Shown: piece after piece, positions 56,295 through 64,000 of the stretch | Layout of the letters: the number at the start of each line of letters is the position of its first letter | How positions within the stretch are numbered: position 1 is the stretch's first letter | Assembly (NCBI GenBank): GCA_905221605.1 | Contig: CAJNDS010000002.1 | Span: 707,881-771,880 of the forward strand | Length of the DNA stretch: 64,000 bases | Direction of reading: 5' to 3' | DNA from: Symbiodinium natans | Taxonomy: Eukaryota; Sar; Dinophyceae; Suessiales; Symbiodiniaceae | Translations under genes and position numbers: made by a program | The notes under the pieces: model-generated | Databases searched by the model: none | What the model was told of the DNA's origin: nothing | Seen by the model: only the letters and a program-made list of their open reading frames with translations

Positions 56295-56636
56295 GTGCGC
56301 GGGTTTCAGCGCCCCGCTCCGGGAAGTCCTCCGAAACCCTGAAACCTCAACCGCCCTTTTAGGGTTTAGGGTTTAGGGTTTAGGGATTAGGGTTTAGGGT
56401 AAGTAAGTTTTTGGGCAGTTAGTCAACAGCATAATTCGATCGGGACCAGAAGGGAATACTACTAGTCATTATTCCTAGCCCTATAGTACCTAGAGCGACC
56501 CCCTGACAAACATTCCTGAATAGAACCCTCTTAAACCCAATTATTACGGGAACATACTAAGCCCTAAACCCTTACCCTCAACCCTCAACCCTAAACCTTA
56601 AACCCTAAGCCCTTTCCTTCCAGCCTCGACGTGAAC

Positions 56637-56684
56637 GAGGTCAGCCGCACGCTCGGAGTCCTTGAAGGAGTACCTGCTCCCCAC
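56637..56684. CDS. Exon-like island, strand uncertain
   Basis: Minus reading after TTCAAG|GAC gives DSERAADLVHVE, ending at a GC donor; plus reading after TTCCAG| gives LDVNEVSRTLGVLEG. Both have acceptor-like ends. I cannot decide. Confidence 0.35.
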
Positions 56685-56687
56685 TTG

Positions 56688-56793
56688 GAAGCTCTTTTGA
56701 CTTAGGAAGCAGGGCGAGTAAGGTGGGTTATGGGGATTCTAGAAGGGTTACCAGGGGACACTAAGTAGGCTTAGTAAGTCAAAAGAGCTTGAA
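56688..56793. mobile_element. TIR element (AAGCTCTTTTGACTTA ends)
   Basis: AAGCTCTTTTGACTTAGG and the inverse CTTAGTAAGTCAAAAGAGCTT. Single copy seen. Confidence 0.6.
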
Positions 56794-57810
56794 AGCCCAT
56801 CATCTCAGGGTATTCGGGAGGGTCCAGGGTTTTGGGTCGGGATGTTCCCCCTTAATAGGGATTGACATCGGGGGTACCACAATCCCTATGAAGGACTGTT
56901 AGTACAAGGGGGACCATCTCAAGTTCAGGGCTTCGGGTGTAGGGCTTAGGGCCCCCATGGGTTCGTAAAGCTGGGAGCGCTTCTATACCCCATTTCTCCA
57001 ATCTAGAGGATCAGGGCCTGCCCGGCCTGCCCTGAAATTGGAGCCCCCCCTTAGGGTTTAGGGTTTAGGGTTTAGGGTTTAGGGTTTAGGGTTTAGGGTG
57101 ATCTAGCAGTAGCAAACATGCCTAGATGTTACCGTTACCGCACGACGTCCTGAACTCCATACAGTGAGGGGCCCGTTACTATGACCGACTCTTTTTGTAG
57201 AGGTTGAGGGTTTAGGGGGTTAAAGGTTTAGGGTTTAGGGTTTATACCTATAATATGCTTGGCCCTTAAAAGGGTTCGAATATAGTAGCTTCAGGGCCCA
57301 AGTTTTTACTATAAAGGCACATGGACACAAAAAGGACTCGCAAGTTAAGTTGAAGTACTGGTAGCCCACAAAACCATACATATTTAAGGGCACCCTGTTT
57401 GGGTTGGGTACTTGACAAGTGGAGCTTGAACCAATAAAATGGAAAAGGGCATCACTGGGCTACCAACAAGTTGTAGCAACGAAGATTTATGAATGGGTAA
57501 CAGGTCCCCCAAATAACCCCTAAATAACGAAGGTCCCTCATAAGGGCACCTGCTTTAGTCCCTTGAATTTAGGACGGGGTGGATGTACAGCGGCAACTTC
57601 AGGGATTTAGGGTTCACTTGCCTTGCGGAAGTAAGGCTTACTTTGGAACCCTACGCTCTAAACTTCCTAAACCCTAAACCCTAAACCCTAAACCCTGAAC
57701 CCTAAACCCTGAACCCTGAACCCTGAACCCTGAACCCTAAACCCTTGCTTAACCCTAAACCCTCCAATCCCTTAGTACCTCAAAACCCTCAGTCGCAGAT
57801 TGATTCCCGA

Positions 57811-57983
57811 TATGGGCATTTCCCGAAATAGGGGTACCCCTTTTATACCCCCAAATAGCATATAATGCCCTTAAAGGCCCCAAATAGCATAATATAATGC
57901 CCTTAAAGGCCCCAAATAGCATATTATAATGCCCTTAAAGGGACCCCCAGTCCCTAAACCCGAAATTTTCGGAGACCCCCACA
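57811..57983. mobile_element. TIR element, family D, with internal tandem
   Basis: GGGCATTTCCCGAAATAGGG left, GAAATTTTCGGAGACCCCC right. Inside, CCCCAAATAGCATATAATGC-type units of ~32 bp are repeated three times. Confidence 0.55.
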
Positions 57984-58065
57984 TCCCCTCCCCAGAGGGT
58001 GCACCCCTCCCTCAGCGCGGAGATCGTCTCCCACTCCGACTGGCGCCATGGGATTTTTTTTTTTT

Positions 58066-58096
<31 letters not shown>

Positions 58097-58655
58097 GCGA
58101 TTAGGTTTAGGGTTTAGCGATGTTTAGCGGCAAGGGATTGGGGTTTGAGTTGAGGGCTTTGAGAAAATGGTGTTAGGGTTTAGGAGTTCCGCGGTGTATG
58201 GTGCAGGGCATGAGGCGCTAAGCCTAAACCTACATCGGGGGGGGGGGGGGGGGGGGCGCTTCCACCTCATCCAGTTCTACATCATCTGACGGATTGTTAC
58301 ATGCATGTTCACATGTTTGTACTTCGTTCCCTAAACCCTAAACCCTAAACCCAGCTTGTGAGGTGCTTGAGGTGTTTGAGGTTCAGGGTTTAGGGCTGAA
58401 CTTCCAACCCGAAATCCTAAACCTTAAACCTAGAACTCCGGGTTGAGACGCAAGTGCTTGGTAATTAGAGTCTCTTTTGGGGTTTAGGGTTTAGGGTTTA
58501 GGGTTTAGGGTTTAGGGTTTAGGGTAACTCAAACCCCTGAAGCCCCTCAACCCGAAACCCAGAAGCCCCTAAAGCGGCACTTTTGACCGCAAAGTGTCCC
58601 AAGACAGATTCTCCCTCCCTTCCTGTTTGTCTGCCCTCTTCAAAGATCGGTAGAT

Positions 58656-58748
58656 GGACATGGCGAGATACCAACATATGCAACATCTATATTTTCAATT
58701 ACTAATTAAAAATATAGATGTTACATATGTTGGTATCTCTCCATGTCC
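58656..58748. mobile_element. Near-perfect hairpin element
   Basis: Arms of about 40 bp: GGACATGGCGAGATACCAAC at the left pairs with GTTGGTATCTCTCCATGTCC at the right, with a ~10-base AT loop. Very low divergence implies recent origin. Confidence 0.7.
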
Positions 58749-58855
58749 TATTAATTACTGATATTGGGAGGTTCCCCTTATACTAGCAGTCCTTAATCGG
58801 GACTATGGTATTAGCATAAGTGGCAGCATCACCGAATATGCACGTGTGTATATCT

Positions 58856-58891
<36 letters not shown>

Positions 58892-59181
58892 GAGACAAAG
58901 AATATTACGAGGGCCCTGGACAGCACCCAGCCCGAACACTGACTCCGAAGACACGCGGATGCAGCCCCTGATGAGGTACTTACATCCCTCTTAATGTTAC
59001 CCTTCCCCCCTCCCCACCCGTCACAAATGAAAACAGGACCTTATAGCATAGTTATGTGGGTTGCATAAGGGAATACTGCTCGTAATTATTCCTAAAGCCC
59101 AAGCCCTGAAACCTAAACCCTAAACCCCAAACCCGAAACCCTAAACCCCAAACCCTACATTCTTGCCCTCAGCCACCACAC

Positions 59182-59214
59182 CTTGCTCTGTAGAGTGGAC
59201 ACGAGCTTGTCGAC
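59182..59214 (-). CDS. 33-nt micro-exon
   Basis: VDKLVSTLQSK between TTGAAG|GTC and AGCAAG|GTGTGG. Possible continuation VWWLRARM if the donor is not used. Confidence 0.55.
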
Positions 59215-59477
59215 CTTCAAAAGGGGGAGGTGGCGGGCTATAGGCCAGCCAGTTTCAAATCCTGAGCCCTGAATAAAACCTACACCCTCAAAACCCTTAA
59301 GGTTCAGGGTTTAGGGTTTAGGGTTTAGGGTTTAGGGTCCCTGCAGTCATTAAACTCGAAAAAAAGCAAACAAACAAAAGAGGAGGCCCCGAGATTTTGG
59401 GGTCGCGATTCTTCAACCCCCTCCCCTCCACCCCCGCCCGGCTTTGAGGGGCCCTGTTGTTTTTGGGGCTTACTCCC

Positions 59478-59592
59478 CGCCCTAAACCCTAAACCCTAAA
59501 CCCTAAACCCTAAACCCTAAACCCTAAACCCTAAACCCTAAACCCTAAAGCCTAAAGCCTAAAGCCTAAAGCCTAAAGCCTAAAGCCTAAAC
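59478..59592. repeat. CCCTAAA array changing to GCCTAAA
   Basis: About 9 CCCTAAA then 6-7 GCCTAAA units: a second example of a mutated unit being amplified. Confidence 0.85.
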
Positions 59593-59694
59593 CCTAACCC
59601 TCCAAACCCCCCCCCCCCCCCCAACTTCACTCAGGCACCAACTCGGAGTCTGCTGGGCTTGTTGGGCTTCGGGGCATCGGGGTGGGAGGATAAG

Positions 59695-59916
59695 CTAGAC
59701 CCAAGAGGAACCTAGGAATAAGAAGGGTGCCCTTTCTTAGGGTTTAGGGTTTAGGGTTTAGGGTATAGGGTTTAGGGTTTAGTGTTTAGGGTTTAGGGTC
59801 TAGGGTTTGGAGTTTAGGGTTTAGGGTTTAGGGTTTAGGGTTTAGGGTTTAGGGTTTAGGGTTTAGGGTGAGCCTATACCCGAACCAAAGAAATGAGGGC
59901 CTACTCTGGGTCCTCG
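59695..59916. mobile_element. TIR element, family A, carrying a TTTAGGG array
   Basis: CTAGACCCAAGAGGAACC start and GCCTACTCTGGGTCCTC end. About 130 bp of TTTAGGG units (59739-59870) interrupt it at the middle. Confidence 0.6.
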
Positions 59917-60409
59917 GAAGGGAGCAGGGAGGCAACCGGCCAGCATCAGACGGTGTAGGGGGCCCTTATTCCCTTCCTAAGGTGCCCTTTCGAAGGGTTT
60001 AGGGTTTAGGGTTTAGGGTTTAGGGTTTAGGGTTCAGGGTTTTGGGTTTAGGGTTTTGGCTTATTGGGTTTAGGGTGGTGCTTAGGGGAGGCTTGCTTGG
60101 CTTCTTAAGCTAAGGCCTTTGTGTGGTCATGACATCCCCACTCCCTGGTTTGCTCAAGCGAATGTCACTAGTCGAAACCTGACACACCTGAACCCTAAAC
60201 CCTAAGCCCAAAGCCCTAATCACCTCCCGAAGTAGGGTATACCCCTCACTTTCTACATAATCATTCAATCCGTACTATACGTACCCCCCTAGTAGGTACT
60301 CTGAAACCTAGACCCTAAACCTCAAACCCGAAGCCTCCTACTTCCCAAACCCTAAAGCCTCCTACAACCCAACCCCTAAAACCTAACCCGAAACCCTAAA
60401 CCCAGCTGC

Positions 60410-60472
60410 CTTTTGGTACCACTTCTGGGCGTCGAAGTTGTTCATCTCCTCGCTGGAGAGGCTCGACGCCAC
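60410..60472 (-). CDS. Helical exon (63 nt)
   Basis: VASSLSSEEMNNFDAQKWYQ plus K, between ATGTCAG|GTG and CAAAAG|GCAGCT (GC donor). Coding-like; function unknown. Confidence 0.62.
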
Positions 60473-60746
60473 CTGACATCGTTTAGGGTTTAGGGTATAG
60501 GGTTTAGGGTTTAGGGCTTAGGGTTTAGGGTGGAGGAGGTTTAGGGTTTAGGGTGTTTGAGGCTTAGGGTTTAGGGTTTATGGTTTAGGGTAGGGTGTAG
60601 GAGGTTTAGGCTTGAGGGTTTGGGGTTTAGGGTTTGAGGTTAATTAGGGTTCAGGGTTAAGGGTTTGGTGTGTAGGGTTGAGGTTTAGGGTTTGGGGGTT
60701 GGGGTTTGGGGTTTGGGGCTTGGGCTTTAGGGGTTCATTGTTCAGG

Positions 60747-60870
60747 GTCTCTTAGTAGCCCAGTGACCATATTATCATAAAGGCATTGGTGACTTTATAA
60801 GGAACCTAGAACCAACAAAAAAGGCAAAACAATGCCACTGGGCTACCAAGGCACTCGATATTTACAAAGC
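60747..60870. mobile_element. TIR element, family G
   Basis: TAGTAGCCCAGTGACCATAT left, ATGCCACTGGGCTACCAAGG right. A second copy spans 57362-57474. Confidence 0.6.
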
Positions 60871-61314
60871 TACTTGGAGCGCTTCGTAGCGTATTGGTGA
60901 CCGCTGTAAGCCGCACAGGGCTTCTGGAGGCCCATCCCACTCCACACACACAAAAACGATCGCCTCAGCCAAGCCCTACCCCGAAAGCAGAGTGGAACTG
61001 TTTCCTAGCCCCAACCCAAAATGTAAAGAACCCATGTGAGTACAAAAGGTTCTGGATTTATAGGAGCTGGGTGCACCTGTTAGAATCCTCCCCCCAACCC
61101 CAAATGCCCGCTACGCAACCCCTACTTGTCGAGCCGCTTCTGAACTCCCTCCTGCGAACCCCAAACCGTAAACCCTTGAAACTCTAAACCCCCAAACCCC
61201 CCCAAAGCCCCCCAAAATACCTCCAGAACCCCCAAACCCCAAACCCTAAACCCCAAACCCTAAACCCCAAACCCTAAACCCTAAACCCTAAACCCCAATG
61301 ATCCCCTTCTTGCC

Positions 61315-61400
61315 CTAAGCGCCCGGCCGAGCTCGCGCTTCCGGAGGACTTCGAGGAGCTGGAGGCCTGGACTTCGCAGGGGCCTTACTTCTCCAATAGC
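61315..61400. CDS. Exon-like island, strand uncertain
   Basis: Plus reading KRPAELALPEDFEELEAW follows CCTAAG|; minus reading LQLLEVLRKRELGRALR follows TCCAG|GC. Neighbouring exons are minus, but the acidic plus reading is also convincing. Confidence 0.4.
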
Positions 61401-61411
61401 CAGGGGAAAGA

Positions 61412-61560
61412 ACAGGGTTTAGGGTTTAGGGTTTAGGGTTAGGGTTTAGGGTTTAGGGTTTAGGGTTTAGGATTTAGGGTTTAGGGTTTAGGGGTTTAGG
61501 GTTTAGGGTTTAGGGTTTAGGGTTTAGGGTTTAGGGTTTAGGGTTTAGGGTTTGTGGTTT
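61412..61560. repeat. TTTAGGG array
   Basis: About 20 units with occasional variants. Confidence 0.9.
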
Positions 61561-62000
61561 CGGGTTTAACTTTGATATTCCTGGTAAATATGGAAACCCA
61601 AAAAGTGTAAAGGTTGACTATTGGCTGAGTGAGGGGTTGGTTGTCAAGGAAGGGCGGTTTAGGGTTTAGGGGCTGAAGGGGTTTCGGGTTTTAGGGGTTC
61701 AACGGTCTTTGGGGGTTGGTTGTCAAGCAAGGGCTGTTTAGGGTTCAGGGGGTTTAGGGTTGTTGGGTTGTAAGGATTGTAAGGGGTATTCGGGGCTGGT
61801 TGTCAAGGAAGGGCTGTTTAGGCTTTAAGGGAATTAGGGTTGCAGGGCTCAGTTTAGGGTTTTCCCGTTTCTTTTCAAAGGGTTTTTTGGGTCCGTAAGG
61901 GGTTCAGCTTATTTTGTTGTTAGAGTACAAGGTTTAGGGGTTTAGGGTTTGGGAATTTAGAGTTTTGCGGTTGAGGCAATTGGTTGGTTGCATCGTATAC

Positions 62001-62047
62001 CTGGACACTTCGTTGCAGTTCTTTCTTCATTGGAGCTCGGATTCTTT
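62001..62047 (-). CDS. Basic helical exon
   Basis: RIRAPMKKELQRSVQ between GTCTTCAG| and GTCCAG|GTATAC, a classical GT donor. Confidence 0.58.
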
Positions 62048-62505
62048 CTGAAGACCAACTTTCCTTAGCTTGAGTCTCCTGAACCCTAAACCCTAGACCC
62101 GAATCCCTAAACCCTAAACCCTAAACCCTACACCTAAACCCGAAACACCGAGCCCCAAACCCCAAACCCGCTGACAATCGGACATAGCTCCTCACGACTG
62201 CAACATCTCGGCCACTTCACCAACTCTTTCACGAATCAAGAGGCCCCAAAGCCATTCTTTGTGTTCAAGCCTGGACACCTCCGAACCCTCAAGCCGTAAA
62301 CCCTAAACCCTAAACCCTAAAGGGCACAGCTTTTCTTTAGCCCCCAAAAGCTTTTTTTCCACCCCGTAGGCTTTTAATCCACCCCCGGCAGCTTTTTTTT
62401 CACCCCCCCTCAGCTTCTATTCCGCCCCCGGCAGCTTTTATTCCAACCCTAAACCCCAAACCCCAAACCCCAAACCCTAAACCCTAAACCCTAAACCCTA
62501 TAATT

Positions 62506-62601
62506 CGGGGCCTCGCTGCCGTCGGAAAGGGACGAGTCGGAGTCGGCTGCCGGCATGTTCACAGCCGTTACCTTCCGGCGCTCCTGCCGGCCAAGGCTGG
62601 G
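62506..62601 (-). CDS. Exon(s) with basic then acidic-serine segment
   Basis: After TTTCCAG| reads PSLGRQERRK, then a GT donor (AAG|GTAACG). Further on, PAADSDSSLSDGSEAPNY also looks coding and follows GCCGGCAG, so either one continuous exon or two exons split by a very short intron. Confidence 0.5.
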
Positions 62602-62611
62602 CTGGAAAGTG

Positions 62612-62682
62612 AGGTTTAGGGTTTAGGGTTTAGGGTTTAGGGTTTAGGGTTTAGGGTTTAGGGTTTAGGGTTTAGGGTTGAG
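62612..62682. repeat. TTTAGGG array
   Basis: About 10 units next to the 62.6-kb exon. Confidence 0.9.
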
Positions 62683-63090
62683 GACCCTGAACCCCAAATC
62701 CTGAACCGAAACTCAACTTACCTGGACCTCTGATGGCAGTCCATTTTGCTTGGGGCACAGTGCCTACTTTCATGGTTGCTTTCAGACTAACAGTCAAAAA
62801 GGCAAAAATGTACTCAACCAAACAGAGCTTCTAGCCTGTAAAATCAAGGGCTCAACTTCACAAATCCTTGAGAAAACCAAAGCCAGGGACTGTCTTAAGA
62901 GACTATGTAACTCCCTAAGGCAACAGGTTCAGGTACAACCTGAACCCTACCAGCCCAAAGCCCAACAAGAAACACGGGGAACTCAGCCAATCCGGTGCCG
63001 GAGCCACGGATTCTTGTCACCCCCGCCCCACAAGCCTGAGCCCTGATCCTACTCCAGAGAGAATTTCGAAGTTTGTGGAATTCACCTAAT

Positions 63091-63201
63091 CTAGATTCAC
63101 GAGCAACCTAGGAATGAAAGGGGTGTCCTTCTTGGTTTACGGGGGTGTATTATGAGGGGAACCTAACCCTAAACAAAGGAGGGACCCACTCTGGGTCCTA
63201 G
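63091..63201. mobile_element. TIR element, family A
   Basis: CTAGATTCACGAGCAACCTA start, CCACTCTGGGTCCTAG end; internal GGGAACCTAACCCTAAAC as in other copies. Confidence 0.6.
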
Positions 63202-63420
63202 TAATCGCAACCCTGACCCAACAAAAGGTATAGACTCTCGGGTGGGAGGTCGCCACTACATGCCACTCCTGCCCTACGCTGGAGCAGACCCTGGAGAAAA
63301 AATATACACGCTAAGGTATAAGTTGCTATGATAGGAACCCAGAACCAAAAACAGTGTTAAAGTATAGTACTCCAAACCCCAGTATCCCTAAACCCTAAAC
63401 CCTAAACCCTAAACCCACTC

Positions 63421-63480
63421 CTGAATGAAGTTGCTGCCAGTAAAGAGCGTGGAGAGGCGAACTCCGAAGTGGCGAGGGTC
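63421..63480 (-). CDS. Exon (60 nt) of unknown protein
   Basis: DPRHFGVRLSTLFTGSNFIQ from CCCTGCAG|GAC to ATTCAG|GAGTGG (GA donor). Twenty codons, phase 0. Telomere-like array on its 3' side. Confidence 0.62.
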
Positions 63481-63948
63481 CTGCAGGGTTTCGGGTTTTT
63501 AGGGTGTAGGGTTTTAGGGTTTAGGGTGTAGGGTTTAGGGTTTAGGGCTTTTGGGTTTAGGGTGTTAGGGTTTTAGGGTTTAGGGCTTTTGGGTTTAGGG
63601 TGGGTATTTCTCTGCATTAACGGCCCGCTTGTGGATCCGCTTGTTTGATACGGCACCCTTCTATTGCCCCAGAAAAGGACACGAACTTAGAAAAAATCAC
63701 GTTTTGCACCCGGGGGGGTTGCGAGTTGGGGTGGAATTTAAGAAGCTTCGGCTTGTGGGGCTTGGGGTTTAGGCTTTATCCCTGAACCCGAAACCCTAAA
63801 CCCTAAACTAAACCCTAAACTCTAAACCCTAGACGCTAAGGGTTCCGGAGGATAGAAATCGCTCTCAGGGGTCGAGCAGTTGACTCCGGAATACCTTCTT
63901 CTGGCTGGTTCTTAGCAGAGAATGAGGGAATGAGGTACCGTAAACTAT

Positions 63949-64000
63949 CCCCCCCCCCCCCCTGATCCCCCCCGATTCCCCCCCCCCCCCGATCCCCCCC
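63949..64000. repeat. C-rich homopolymer at the window end
   Basis: CCCC runs with GATC/GATT interruptions, following a family-C arm at 63901-63940. Possible assembly edge or sequencing artefact. Confidence 0.7.

Larger units (their letters stand above)
57000..59150. other. No supported gene
   Basis: Telomere-like blocks, family D and G elements, homopolymers at 58052-58097 and 58236-58256, and the hairpin element at 58.7 kb. Confidence 0.55.

Noticed and set aside
1-64000. A chromosome end (telomere)
   Set aside because: Arrays are short, in both orientations, and lie between exons throughout the window.
1-64000. CRISPR arrays, bacterial operons, tRNA, rRNA or spliced-leader genes
   Set aside because: Repeats lack regular unique spacers, and no conserved RNA gene or spliced-leader sequence was recognised by eye.

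Overview
The window looks like nuclear DNA of a dinoflagellate. The evidence is convergent, not a database match: plant-type telomere units (TTTAGGG / CCCTAAA) in a hundred or more short blocks on both strands; genes cut into very short exons (often 33-100 nt) whose junctions read AG|G on both sides, with GC and GA as well as GT at intron 5' ends; many short inverted-repeat elements; and a voltage-gated cation channel with C-terminal EF-hands, a family abundant in dinoflagellates. I do not name a species.

Region 0-19 kb (mostly minus strand): isolated short exons, many coiled-coil-like, at about 0.3, 1.4, 8.2, 8.8, 9.8, 11.9, 14.0-15.2, 15.8, 16.6 and 17.0 kb. They sit between telomere-like arrays, minisatellites (a 21-bp array with an inverted block at 3.9-4.4 kb, a CCCCTAAA array at 15.3-15.7 kb) and TIR elements. 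One intron (14981-15115) is almost exactly a TIR element.

Region 19-38.6 kb (minus strand): the best-supported gene is a six-transmembrane voltage-gated cation channel. In order, exons encode S2 (34.6 kb), S3 (33.8 and 32.9), S4 (32.6), S4-S5 linker and S5 (31.7), pore helix, filter and S6 (29.3 and 28.6), EF-hand 1 (25.55), and a split second EF-hand (24.6, 23.8, 22.8), followed by exons at 22.4, 21.85 and 21.5 kb joined in phase. Further exons at 19.7 and 19.15 kb (ending at a possible stop) and an upstream chain from an ATG at 38561 to about 35 kb may belong to it or to neighbours.

Region 38.6-42.6 kb: tandem repeats, including a 392-bp repeat flanked by two directly repeated hairpins, and two minus-strand exons.

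Region 42.6-56.1 kb: a block unlike the rest, with long ORFs on the plus strand. They encode a 1498-aa protein with transposase-like and HMG-box-like features, a 250-aa nuclear-like protein, and an approximately 1277-aa zinc-binding/helical protein made by joining two ORFs across one short intron. Arrays of a related ~22-bp unit (core ATTTCAGCCTTATC) bracket the block in opposite orientations, with both orientations in the middle. Two copies of a TIR element with TCCAGGACG ends lie after the first and second ORFs. This is the best candidate for an undescribed mobile or amplified system.

Region 56-64 kb: more short exons, mainly minus strand (59.2, 60.4, 62.0, 62.6, 63.4 kb), telomere-like arrays and TIR elements. 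Long C/G homopolymers, including the last 50 bases, may be assembly artefacts. No tRNA, rRNA, CRISPR or spliced-leader gene was recognised.
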